Shown piece after piece: positions 53,469-61,911 of a stretch of DNA of 64,000 bases; within the stretch, counting starts at the first letter, position 1, and every line of letters begins with the position of its first letter. The stretch comes from Rathayibacter sp. VKM Ac-2760. GTDB lineage: Bacteria; Actinomycetota; Actinomycetes; Actinomycetales; Microbacteriaceae. Below the pieces are notes generated by a model that did not search any database, was not told where the DNA came from, and saw only the letters and a program-made list of their open reading frames with translations. The stretch covers positions 2,480,001-2,544,000 of the forward strand of contig NZ_CP047173.1 in assembly GCF_009834185.1 (NCBI RefSeq). Reading direction: 5' to 3'. A program made the position numbers and the translations under genes.

Positions 53469-53496
53469 GCGTTACATCGTTGTAACGGGGAGTCAA
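53469..53496 (-). promoter_or_regulatory. promoter with LacI-type operator for the arabinoside operon
   Basis: On the minus strand TTGACT (53496-53491), 16-bp spacer, TAACGC (53474-53469). The inverted repeat GTTACA-TCGT-TGTAAC (53471-53486) with a central CG covers the spacer and -10. Its position predicts repression by the adjacent LacI protein. Leader of about 80 nt before the binding-protein ATG. Confidence 0.7.
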
Positions 53497-53530
53497 GGAC
53501 TTCGGGCGAGTCGCCTCGCGGAATCCGTCC

Positions 53531-53560
53531 GTGTCGGCTCAGTCCGTGTCGGCTCAGTCC
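53531..53560. repeat. 15-bp tandem duplication spanning the lacI-family stop
   Basis: GTGTCGGCTCAGTCC at 53531-53545 and 53546-53560. The unit contains the TGA of the regulator, so a second in-frame copy of the end is left in the 3' region. Structurally parallel to the duplication at the cdsA stop. Confidence 0.95.
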
Positions 53561-54561
53561 GTCGCGGTGGACGCCCGCGCGATGATCTCGTGCGGGATGA
53601 AGATCTGGCGCGGTGGGAGGGACCGGTCGGCGATCCGCTCCGCGAGCATCGACAGCGTGGTCTCCGCGAAGGCGCGCTTGTCGAAGGACACCGTGGTCAG
53701 CGGAGGGGAAGCGAATCGGCCGCCGCGCACGTCGTCGAAGCCGGCGACGGCGATCTGCTCCGGCACCCGGATGCGCCGAGCGAACAGGATGCTCAGCACA
53801 CCCACCGCCATGGAGTCGGTGAAGCAGAAGACGGCATCCACCTCGATCCCCGCGTCGAGCGCGCGGGCGAGCCCTTCCCCGGCCACGCTCGGAAGCCAGT
53901 CCTCCGCCATGATCTCGAGGGCCGGGTCGTGAGGCACGCCCGCGGCAGCCAGGGCCTCGCGGTAGCCCTGCGTCCGCGCTCGCGCCGACGCCCGATCGGA
54001 GTCGGGGCCGTCCGTTCCGACGACCGCGATCCGCCGATGGCCGCGCGCGAGGAGGTGCTCGGTCATCTCCCGGGCGGCGGCGACGCTGTCGACGGCGACC
54101 CGGTCGACGAGATCCTGCTCCACCTCACCGATCACGACGATCGGCGGCAGCTCGGCGGTACCGACGATGGCGCTCAGCTTCAGGCTGACCGGGTTGAGGA
54201 CGAGGCCGTCGATGAGGTGCTCGCGCGCACGCGAGAGCAGTTCCCCTTCGCGGTCGGGTCGCCTGCCGGTCTGCTCCATCTGGATCGACCACCCGCGCTC
54301 ATGGGCGGCCTCCACGAAGGTGTCGAGCATCGCGGCGGAGTACTCGGTGGTCAGGTCGGGGAACGCGAGGGCGATCGCACCGGAGCGGCCGTTGCGCAGA
54401 CCGCGCGCGCTGAGGTTGGGCACGTAGTGGAGCTCGGCGATGGCGGCCTCGACGCGCTCCCGGGTGTCGGGCCGCACGAACACGACGCCGTTGATGACGT
54501 TCGAGACGGTCTTCGGGCTCACCCCGGCACGAGTGGCGACATCCCGGACGGTTGCGCGCAT
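53554..54561 (-). CDS. LacI-family transcriptional regulator of arabinoside use
   Basis: 335 residues. HTH TVRDVATRAGVSPKTVSNVI, hinge helix VPNLSARGLRNGRSG, then a periplasmic-binding-like effector domain (AIALAFPDL, DGLVLNPVS, RIAVVGTDG, DAVFCFTDSMAVGV, AVAGFDDVRGG). Upstream of and in the same direction as the binding protein gene, whose promoter carries a LacI-type dyad. Probably represses the operon until an arabinose-containing sugar binds. It starts 39 bp after the smc stop. Confidence 0.93.
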   Translation of the reverse strand: MRATVRDVATRAGVSPKTVSNVINGVVFVRPDTRERVEAAIAELHYVPNLSARGLRNGRSGAIALAFPDLTTEYSAAMLDTFVEAAHERGWSIQMEQTGRRPDREGELLSRAREHLIDGLVLNPVSLKLSAIVGTAELPPIVVIGEVEQDLVDRVAVDSVAAAREMTEHLLARGHRRIAVVGTDGPDSDRASARARTQGYREALAAAGVPHDPALEIMAEDWLPSVAGEGLARALDAGIEVDAVFCFTDSMAVGVLSILFARRIRVPEQIAVAGFDDVRGGRFASPPLTTVSFDKRAFAETTLSMLAERIADRSLPPRQIFIPHEIIARASTATD

Positions 54562-54600
54562 GCGGCCCAGAGTAGCGGCCCGGAGACCCCCGATCGCTCG

Positions 54601-57600
54601 TCAGACCGCCGGGGCCTCCACGCGCTGGCCGACCACGGCCGAGACGCCGTCCTGGCGCATCGAGACGCCGTAGAGGGCGTCGGCGATCTCCATCGTGCGC
54701 TTCTGGTGGGTGATCACGATCAGCTGACTCGAGGAGCGGAGGTCCTGGAAGATGCTGAGGAGGCGGCCGAGGTTGGCGTCGTCGAGCGCCGCCTCCACCT
54801 CGTCCATGATGTAGAACGGGCTCGGCCGCGACTTGAAGATCGCGACCATGAAGGCGACGGCGGCCAGGGAGCGCTCCCCGCCCGAGAGCAGCGAGAGCCG
54901 CTCGATCTTCTTGCCGGCCGGGCGCACGGCGACCTCGATGCCGGTGGTGAGCAGGTTCTCCGGATCGGTCAGGCGGATGCTGCCCGCGCCGCCCGGGAAG
55001 AGGACCGGGAAGACGTCGGCGAAGGCGGCCTGGGTGTCGTCGAAGGCCGCGGCGAAGACCGTCTGCATGGTCTCGTCGAGCTCGTCGATGATGGTCAGCA
55101 GATCGCGCCGCGTGTTCGTGAGATCGGTCAGCTGCTCGGTGAGGAAGACGTGGCGCTGCTCGAGAGCCGCGAACTCCTCGAGCGCGAGCGGGTTGACCCG
55201 GCCGAGCTGGCCGAGCTGCTTCTCGGCCTTGTCCAGGCGGCGGCGCTGCTCGTCGCGGACGAAGGGGCGCGCGGGCGCCTCGGCATCGGTCTCGTCGGGC
55301 ACGGCGACCTCGGGGCCGTACTCGGCGACCAGCACGTCCTCGATCAGCCCCAGCTCGGAGCCGGCGCGCTCGAGCAGGCCGGAGAGCTGCAGGCGCTTCT
55401 CGTAGATCTGCAGCTCGAGGCCGTGCACGCTCTCGGTGACGCTCTGCAGGCGGTCGCGGAGCACCGCCTCCTCGCGCCGCAGGGCCTGCAGCTCCTCGTT
55501 CTGCTGCGAGCGGGCGGTCTCGGCGCGGAGCAGCTCGGCCCGCGACTGCTGCACGGAGCGGTCGACGGAGGCGAGCACCGCGGGGATCGCGCCGGTCACG
55601 TCGGCCGCGGCGTCGTGCTGGCGCCGGCGGATCACGGCGCGACGGGCGGCCTCGTCGGCGGCGGCGCGGTCGGCGGCGAGCTGGCGCTCGAGGGACTCGC
55701 CGCGGGACTGCTCGGCCCGGACGCGCTCCTTCGCGGTCTCGACGCCGAGCCGGGCCTCGATCTCGCGCTCGCGCGCCGCGTCGACCTCGCGCTGGAGGCC
55801 GTCGCGAGCGCTGACGTCGAGGATCGGCCGCGGACGCGACCGGGCGACGTCGAGCTCGCTCTTCGCCCTCGACGCGGCGGTCTCGGCGTCACCGACGCGC
55901 TCGGTCGCGATGGTCAGGGCCTTCTCGCCGCGGCCGAGCTCGGCGGTGGCGCCCTCGAGCTGCGCGCGGACGCGGCCGAGGCGCTCGGTGTGCGCGGCGC
56001 GGGCGGCGTCGTGCTCGCGGAGGGCGGCGAGGGCGAGCCTGGACTGCTCCTTCGCGGCGCGCAGGGCGCCGGTCTGCTCGGCGAGGTCGAAGCGGAGGCG
56101 GTCGATCCGGCCCTCGATCTCCTCCAGCCGGCTCGCGGCGGCGTCGCGCTCGGAGACCAGCTCGAGGCGGCTGCGCTGGCCGCCGGCTCCCCCGCTGAGG
56201 ACGGCGTCGGAGACGGCGGCGCCGTCGCGGGTGACCACGGTGACCGGGTGCTCGCCGCCGGCCAGAGCGGGCCAGAGTCGGCGGGCGGTCGCGAGGTCGT
56301 CGACGACGACGACCTGCTCCAGGAGGGCGAGCACGCCGTCCGGAGCGGTGACCAGCTCGCGAGCGCGGATCGCCCCCTCCGGGACCGCGAGGTCGAGCGG
56401 GGGGCGGGTGGCATCGGCCACGAGCAGCTCGACCCGGCCGAGCTCGCGGCGGATCGCCTCGTCGAGCGCGGCCTCGGCGTGCGGCTGACTGTCGGCGAGC
56501 ACGGAGTCGGCGGCGGCGCCCAGGGCCGCGGCGATCGCGGCCTCGTAGCCGTCGCGGACCTGGATCCGCTCGGCGACGCGGCCGCGGACGCCGTCGAGGC
56601 GGGTGGCGATCAGCTCGGCCGAGCCGTCGGAGACGTCGAGGGCGAGCGAGAGCGCGCTGCGGCGGGCGGCGAGTCCGTCGCGCTCGCGCTCCAGCGCGTG
56701 CAGCTCCTCACGGAGCCGCTCGATCTCACCCTCGGCCTCGAACACGGCGGACTGCGCCAGCTCGTAGCCCTCGTCGAGCGTGCCGTCGGTGCCGCCGCCG
56801 GCCTCGCCGATCTCGTCCTCCAGCGCGTCGAGCTGCCGCTGGGCGGCCTCGCGGCGCTGGACGGCGGAGTCGAGGGTGTTCTGCGCGCGGAGCACCTCGC
56901 CGCGGACGGCGGCGAGGCGGGACGAGGCGGCGTCGGCCTGCCCGGTGAGCTGGGACAGCTCCAGGTCGTGCCGCGAGACGAGTGCCGACTGCGCCGAGAT
57001 CTCCTCGTCGACCGCGTCGAGGGCGCCCCGGGCGCGCACGGTGCCGCGCTGCGCGTCGGTCCACGCGGTCTCGGAGTCGAGCACGGCGACGCGCAGCCGC
57101 TCCAGCTCGGCGCGGGCCTCCTCGACCATCGGCGCGGTGACCCGCGGCTGCACGGCGGGCTGCTCCGACTCCGCCTCGAGCAGGGCGAGGCGCTGCCCGG
57201 CGAGCGCCGACAGGTTGCGCAGCCGCTCCTGCACCGACTCCAGCTCGAAGGTGGTCCGCCGGGCGTCGTCGACGGCGTCGCCGACCATCTCGGACTCGAT
57301 GCGCGCGGTGCGCAGCGTGCTCTGCTCCAGCCGCTCCTGCAGCACGATTCGCTCGCTGTGCCGCTCGCTCTCGGTGCGCGCGAAGCCGTCGAGCGCGGTG
57401 CGGAGGGTGACCACGTCGTCGGCGAGCAGGCGGGCTCGGGCGTCGCGGACGACGGCGGCGATGGTCTGAGCCTGCCGGGCGACCTCGGCCTGGCGGCCGA
57501 GCGGCTTGAGCTGCCGGCGGATCTCGCCGGCGAGGTCGGAGAGGCGGGTGAGGTTCGCCTGCATCGCGTCGAGCTTGCGGAGGGTCTTCTCCTTGCGGCG

Positions 57601-58113
57601 ACGGTGCTTGAGGATGCCGGCCGCCTCCTCGATGAAGCCGCGCCGCTCCTCCGGGGTCGCGTGCAGGACGGCGTCGAGCTGGCCCTGGCCGACGATCACG
57701 TGCATCTCGCGGCCGAGGCCGGAGTCGCTGAGCAGCTCCTGCACGTCGAGCAGGCGGCAGGCGCGGCCGTTGATCGCGTACTCGCTGCCGCCGTTGCGGA
57801 AGAGGGTCCGCTTGATCGTCACCTCGGTGTACTCGATCGGCAGCGCACCGTCGGTGTTGTCGATGGTGAGGGCGACCTCGGCGCGGCCGAGCGGCCCGCG
57901 GGTGGAGGTGCCGGCGAAGATGACGTCCTCCATCTTGCCGCCGCGGAGGGTCTTCGCGCCCTGCTCCCCCATCACCCAGGCGAGCGCATCGACGACGTTG
58001 CTCTTGCCGGAGCCGTTGGGCCCGACCACGCAGGTGACGCCGGGCTCGAAGGCGAACGTGGTCGGCTGAGCGAAGGACTTGAACCCCTTGAGGGTCAGGC
58101 TCTTCAGGTACAC
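54601..58113 (-). CDS. smc: chromosome segregation protein SMC
   Basis: 1170 residues from GTG 58113. N-terminal ABC half with VYLKSLTLKGFKSFAQPTTF and Walker A GPNGSGKSN (31-39); long coiled coils; hinge in the middle (about residues 500-640); second coiled coil; C-terminal signature LLSGGERSLAAVAFMVAIF and Walker B PFYIMDEVEAALDD. Condensin that compacts and segregates the chromosome. The frame is open further upstream to 58788 but without homology. scpA/scpB are not in the window. Confidence 0.97.
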   Translation of the reverse strand: MYLKSLTLKGFKSFAQPTTFAFEPGVTCVVGPNGSGKSNVVDALAWVMGEQGAKTLRGGKMEDVIFAGTSTRGPLGRAEVALTIDNTDGALPIEYTEVTIKRTLFRNGGSEYAINGRACRLLDVQELLSDSGLGREMHVIVGQGQLDAVLHATPEERRGFIEEAAGILKHRRRKEKTLRKLDAMQANLTRLSDLAGEIRRQLKPLGRQAEVARQAQTIAAVVRDARARLLADDVVTLRTALDGFARTESERHSERIVLQERLEQSTLRTARIESEMVGDAVDDARRTTFELESVQERLRNLSALAGQRLALLEAESEQPAVQPRVTAPMVEEARAELERLRVAVLDSETAWTDAQRGTVRARGALDAVDEEISAQSALVSRHDLELSQLTGQADAASSRLAAVRGEVLRAQNTLDSAVQRREAAQRQLDALEDEIGEAGGGTDGTLDEGYELAQSAVFEAEGEIERLREELHALERERDGLAARRSALSLALDVSDGSAELIATRLDGVRGRVAERIQVRDGYEAAIAAALGAAADSVLADSQPHAEAALDEAIRRELGRVELLVADATRPPLDLAVPEGAIRARELVTAPDGVLALLEQVVVVDDLATARRLWPALAGGEHPVTVVTRDGAAVSDAVLSGGAGGQRSRLELVSERDAAASRLEEIEGRIDRLRFDLAEQTGALRAAKEQSRLALAALREHDAARAAHTERLGRVRAQLEGATAELGRGEKALTIATERVGDAETAASRAKSELDVARSRPRPILDVSARDGLQREVDAAREREIEARLGVETAKERVRAEQSRGESLERQLAADRAAADEAARRAVIRRRQHDAAADVTGAIPAVLASVDRSVQQSRAELLRAETARSQQNEELQALRREEAVLRDRLQSVTESVHGLELQIYEKRLQLSGLLERAGSELGLIEDVLVAEYGPEVAVPDETDAEAPARPFVRDEQRRRLDKAEKQLGQLGRVNPLALEEFAALEQRHVFLTEQLTDLTNTRRDLLTIIDELDETMQTVFAAAFDDTQAAFADVFPVLFPGGAGSIRLTDPENLLTTGIEVAVRPAGKKIERLSLLSGGERSLAAVAFMVAIFKSRPSPFYIMDEVEAALDDANLGRLLSIFQDLRSSSQLIVITHQKRTMEIADALYGVSMRQDGVSAVVGQRVEAPAV

Positions 58114-58216
58114 CCGCCGGCCTCGCTCCCGTCGAAAACGCTCCCCACGGTACTGGATCGGGGGCGGGGTGCCGCGGAACCGCGCGGCGGAGCCCTGCGA
58201 CGTGCACACTGGGGAG

Positions 58217-59314
58217 GTGAGCGACCACCCCGACCCCGTGCTCCGGATCCGCGAGCTGCGGATCCCCGAGCGCCCGGGCGCGGACGGCTGGGCCGACTTC
58301 GTCGCCCTCACCGCGATCGGCAACGCCGTCGAGGCGGAGGGCACCGGCACGGCCGAGCTCGGCTTCCCCGCCGAGATCAACCTGGGCGAGTGGCGACAGC
58401 AGGAGTTCGATCCGCGGCGCGCCTTCCTCGCGGAGGTCGTCGACGCCGACGGGGTCCGCGCCGTGGGCAGCGGCGAGCTGCACTGGAGCACCGAGGAGGG
58501 CGACGACGCGGCCTGGCTGGCGCTCTCGGTCCTGCCGGCCGAGCGCCGGCGCGGCGTCGGCACCGCGCTGCTCGAGCGGCTCACGGCGGAGGCGCACGGG
58601 CTCGGGCGGAGCGTGCTGCAGACGTGGACGGCGCACCGCGCGGAGCGCTCCGGAGAGCGACTCGCCGCGCGCTCGGGAACGGGCTCCGTCCCCTCCGGCG
58701 ACATCGGCGCACGCTGGCTCTCCGCGCGCGGCTGGGTGCTCGAGCAGGTGGAGCGGGTGAGCGTGGCGCGGCTGCCGCTGGACGCCACCCTCGCGGCGTC
58801 GCGACGGCGCGGTGCGCTCGCGCACGCGGACGGCTACGAGCTGCGGCACTGGAGCGGCGCGACTCCCGACGAGCTGATCGAGGGGATGCTCGTCCTGCGC
58901 GCGAGCCTGTCCGCGCAGGCCCCGACCGCGGGGCTCTCGGTGCCCGAGGAGACCTGGACACCGGAGCGACTGGAGGCGCACGACCTCGCGGCCTCGGCCG
59001 GCGGGCGGGTAGAGCTCACCTCCGTGGCCCTCCACGACGGCCGGCCGGCCGGCTACTGCACCGTCGACGTGCTGCCCGGGCGGGCCGCGCTCTGGGGCGC
59101 GACGCTCGTCCTGCCGGAGCACCGCGGCCACCGCCTCGGCATGCTCCTGAAGCTCGACGCGCTCGAGCACCTCGCGGCGGCCGACCCGGACTGCCGCGCC
59201 GTCTACACCTGGAACGCGGAGGAGAACCGGCCGATGCTCGCCGTCAACGAGGCGGTCGGCTTCACGGCCATCGCGGTGGAGGGCCAGTGGCGGCTGGACG
59301 GGGACCGGGCGTGA
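58217..59314 (+). CDS. tandem GNAT-domain acetyltransferase
   Basis: 365 residues with two GNAT folds: an N-terminal one with ALSVLPAERRRGVGTALLER (motif A, acetyl-CoA) and a C-terminal one with LVLPEHRGHRLGMLLKLDAL. Arrangement is like mycothiol synthase or Eis-type double-GNAT proteins, but the substrate is unknown. GTG 58217 is preceded by GGGGAG directly abutting it, which suggests a leaderless start; an in-frame GTG at 58202 is possible. Divergent from smc; stop overlaps the next gene (GTGA). Confidence 0.85.
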   Translation: MSDHPDPVLRIRELRIPERPGADGWADFVALTAIGNAVEAEGTGTAELGFPAEINLGEWRQQEFDPRRAFLAEVVDADGVRAVGSGELHWSTEEGDDAAWLALSVLPAERRRGVGTALLERLTAEAHGLGRSVLQTWTAHRAERSGERLAARSGTGSVPSGDIGARWLSARGWVLEQVERVSVARLPLDATLAASRRRGALAHADGYELRHWSGATPDELIEGMLVLRASLSAQAPTAGLSVPEETWTPERLEAHDLAASAGGRVELTSVALHDGRPAGYCTVDVLPGRAALWGATLVLPEHRGHRLGMLLKLDALEHLAAADPDCRAVYTWNAEENRPMLAVNEAVGFTAIAVEGQWRLDGDRA

Positions 59315-60366
59315 ACCCGCTCGTCGAGCCCGGGCCGCCACTGGACGACGCCGAACGCGAGCGCTTCGCCCGCCAGATCCGGCTCTCGCCGCTCGGCGAG
59401 ACGGGTCAGCGGCGGCTGCGGAACGCGCGGGTGCTCGTGCTGGGCGCCGGGGGAATCGGCTCGCCCGTGATCACGGCGCTCGCCGCGGCCGGCGTCGGGC
59501 ACCTGGGGATCGTCGACGGCGACGTCGTCGAGGCGTCGAACCTCGCTCGGCAGACCGCGCACGACGACTCCTCGATCGGCGCGTCGAAGGCGGAGTCCGC
59601 GGCGGCGACCGCCCGGCGGCTCTCCCCCGGGATCGACGCGCGGGCCTTCTCCGTCGCGTTCACGGCCGCGAACGCGGATGCGCTCGTCGCCGGCTGGGAC
59701 GTCGTGGTCGACGGCTTCGACACCTTCGGCTCGCGCTATCTCGCCTCCGATGCGACGACCCGGGCGGGCGTGCCGCACGTCTGGGGCTCGGCGCTCGGCT
59801 TCGACGGGCAGCTCTCGACGTTCTGGGCCTCGGCGCCCGGCGGGGGGGTCACGCTGCGGGCCCTGCATCCCGGGGCCGAGGACGCGGCGGACAGCTGCGC
59901 GAGCGTCGGCGTGCTCGGCTCGCTCTGCGCGGCGATCGGGTCGGCGATGGCGAGCGAGGTGGTGAAGCTCGTGACGGGGGTCGGCGAGCCGCTGTTCGGG
60001 CGGGTCGTGGTGCACGACGCGCTGGACGGCTCCTGGAGCGAGCTGCCGCTGGCGCGGGCGGTGCCGCCGGTGGCCGTGCTGCGCGCCGCGGCCGGAGCGG
60101 TGACCGCGGACGAGCTGCGGGCCCGGCTCGCGGGGCCGACTCCGCCGACCGTCATCGATCTGCGGGAGGACGACGAGGACCGCTCCGTCGCGATCCCCGG
60201 AGCCGTGCGGCTGCCGATGTCGCGGTTCGACCCGGCGCTGCTGCCCGCGGGGCCGCTGGTGCTGCACTGCGCGTCGGGCGTGCGCTCGCGGATCGCGGCC
60301 GACCGCGCGGCGGCGGCGGGGATCGCGTCCGACTCGCTGCTCGGCGGGATGGTGGGCTGGCGCTGA
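59311..60366 (+). CDS. MoeB/MoeZ-like E1 adenylyltransferase with rhodanese domain
   Basis: 351 residues. N-terminal ThiF/MoeB domain: VLVLGAGGIGSPVITALAAAG (nucleotide loop), SNLARQT (Arg finger region), DSCASVGVLG (conserved Cys). C-terminal rhodanese: TVIDLREDDEDR and VLHCASGVRSR with the active Cys. It likely adenylates MoaD and transfers sulfur to it for molybdopterin synthesis; moaD is the next gene, convergent. The CxxC pairs that bind zinc in MoeB are missing here (VTLRAL where PCYRCL is expected). Confidence 0.85.
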   Translation: MNPLVEPGPPLDDAERERFARQIRLSPLGETGQRRLRNARVLVLGAGGIGSPVITALAAAGVGHLGIVDGDVVEASNLARQTAHDDSSIGASKAESAAATARRLSPGIDARAFSVAFTAANADALVAGWDVVVDGFDTFGSRYLASDATTRAGVPHVWGSALGFDGQLSTFWASAPGGGVTLRALHPGAEDAADSCASVGVLGSLCAAIGSAMASEVVKLVTGVGEPLFGRVVVHDALDGSWSELPLARAVPPVAVLRAAAGAVTADELRARLAGPTPPTVIDLREDDEDRSVAIPGAVRLPMSRFDPALLPAGPLVLHCASGVRSRIAADRAAAAGIASDSLLGGMVGWR

Positions 60367-60502
60367 TCCGATCGCCGGTCGGAGGTTCGATTCGCAGGTC
60401 TTCCGCGTTCCCTATGCCGTCTCGCCGCGTGGCCCGGCCCGCCGGAGCCGACATCTCCTGCACAACAGACAGGAGCCTGCACAACGGCGAGAGGGGCAGA
60501 GG

Positions 60503-60739
60503 TCAGCCGCCGGCGAAGGGCGGCAGGACGTCCACCGACGCGCCGGCGGGCAGCGGAGTGGCGCGGTCGGTCGTCGAGACGCCGTCGACCAGGTAGCTGC
60601 AACGGGAGAGGACGTCGGCGGCCGACGGCACGGAGGCGACCAGCGCAGCTTCCAGCGCCGCCAGGTCGGCCACGCCGTCGAGCTCGTCCGAGGCTCGCCC
60701 GAGGGCGGCCTTCGCCGCGGCGAAGTAGCGGACGCGCAC
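60503..60739 (-). CDS. moaD: molybdopterin synthase sulfur-carrier subunit MoaD
   Basis: 78 residues, beta-grasp fold: VRVRYFAAAKAALGRASDEL, internal YLVDGVSTTDRATPL and the C-terminal PPFAGG ending in the required Gly-Gly. GTG start two bases after the moaA stop. Works with MoaE, which is not in the window, and is thiocarboxylated by an E1-rhodanese such as the convergent neighbour. Confidence 0.88.
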   Translation of the reverse strand: MRVRYFAAAKAALGRASDELDGVADLAALEAALVASVPSAADVLSRCSYLVDGVSTTDRATPLPAGASVDVLPPFAGG

Positions 60740-60741
60740 GC

Positions 60742-61824
60742 TCAGCCGCCGATCGCGCTCATGGTGCGCTCGGGCTGCACGAAGCCGGCCCGGTTCATCT
60801 CGTGGCCGGCCGGCTTCGCCCACATCGCGCCGCGCCAGAGCTGGGCGACGTGGTGGTCGTCGGCGCCGGAGCGCATCGCGCCGAGCAGGTCGGTCTCCTC
60901 GTTGGAGAAGAGGCAGCTGCGGACGCCGCCCTCGGCGGTGAGCCGGGTGCGGCGGCAGTCGCCGCAGAACGCCTCGGTGACGGAGGCGATGATGCCGACG
61001 GTGCCGAGCAGCTCGTCTGAGCCGATCGCGCGGACGTCGAAGAGCTCGGCGGGCGCGCCGTCGCGGGGAGCGGCGTTCGGCGTGAGGACGAAGCGCTCCG
61101 AGAGCAGGTCGCGGATCATCGCCGCCGTGATCATGGTGGAGCGGTCCCAGCCGTGGTCGGCGTCGAGCGCCATCTGCTCGATGAAGCGGAGCTGGTGACC
61201 GCCGGCGAGCGCCCAGGCGAGCAGCTCGGGCGCCTCGTGGTCGTTGATCCCGGGCAGGAGGACCGCGTTGATCTTGGTCTGCTTCAGACCCGCGGGGCCG
61301 AGCGCGTCGATCCCGGCGAGGACCCTGTCGAGGAAGGGGCGGCGGGTGACCTTGGCGAAGGTCTCGGCGCAGATCGAGTCGAGCGAGACGTTCACCCGGT
61401 CGAGCCCCGCGTCGGCGAGCGCCTGCGCACGGCCGGACAGGCCGATGGCGTTGGTGGTCAGCGAGATCTCGGGGCGCGGCTCGATGGCGGCGACGTCCCG
61501 GATGATGTCGACGAGGTCCTTGCGCAGCAGCGGCTCGCCGCCGGTGAAGCGGATCTGCCGGACGCCGAACTGCTCGACGGCGATGCGGGCGAGGCGGACG
61601 ATCTCCTCGCGGTTCAGCAGGGATGCGGGCGGCTGGAACGGCAGGCCCTCGGCCGGCATGCAGTAGGTGCAGCGGAGGTTGCAGCGGTCGGTGAGCGAGA
61701 TGCGCAGGTCGTCGGCGACGCGGCCGTGGGTGTCGAGCAGGAGCGGGGTCTCGGGCCGCTCGGCGGGGAGGACCGCACCGCGCGGGCGGGGCCGGATGCC
61801 GGGGATCCCGAGTGCTGTGCTCAT
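60742..61824 (-). CDS. moaA: GTP 3',8-cyclase MoaA
   Basis: 360-residue radical-SAM enzyme starting molybdopterin synthesis from GTP. SAM cluster DRCNLRCTYCM (Cys48, 52, 55), the FTGGEPLLRKDL motif, and the C-terminal cluster CGDCRRTRL plus a downstream Cys. The terminal Gly-Gly (SAIGG) is catalytic in MoaA. ATG 61824. Divergent from moeA with 87 bp between. Confidence 0.96.
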   Translation of the reverse strand: MSTALGIPGIRPRPRGAVLPAERPETPLLLDTHGRVADDLRISLTDRCNLRCTYCMPAEGLPFQPPASLLNREEIVRLARIAVEQFGVRQIRFTGGEPLLRKDLVDIIRDVAAIEPRPEISLTTNAIGLSGRAQALADAGLDRVNVSLDSICAETFAKVTRRPFLDRVLAGIDALGPAGLKQTKINAVLLPGINDHEAPELLAWALAGGHQLRFIEQMALDADHGWDRSTMITAAMIRDLLSERFVLTPNAAPRDGAPAELFDVRAIGSDELLGTVGIIASVTEAFCGDCRRTRLTAEGGVRSCLFSNEETDLLGAMRSGADDHHVAQLWRGAMWAKPAGHEMNRAGFVQPERTMSAIGG

Positions 61825-61911
61825 CCGGACAGACTACGCGCCGGATGTCGGCGGGACCCGGCAAGATGGAGCACGTCCCTGCCGCCGGTCAGGAACGCCG
61901 GAGAGGACCCG

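Noticed and set aside
53383..53496. Longer start (53496) for the ABC sugar-binding protein
   Set aside because: It would place the start codon inside the -35/operator region and ahead of a typical lipoprotein signal; ATG 53382 has a good ribosome site.
53590..60366. Plus-strand open frame of 2258 codons across smc and neighbours
   Set aside because: It is antisense to lacI and smc for most of its length and only its end is a real gene (the MoeB/MoeZ-like protein from 59311). Long antisense frames are expected at this GC content.
60367..60502. Direct repeat CCTGCACAAC near 60458 and 60477
   Set aside because: Only two ten-base copies in a 136-bp convergent gap; too short to interpret.
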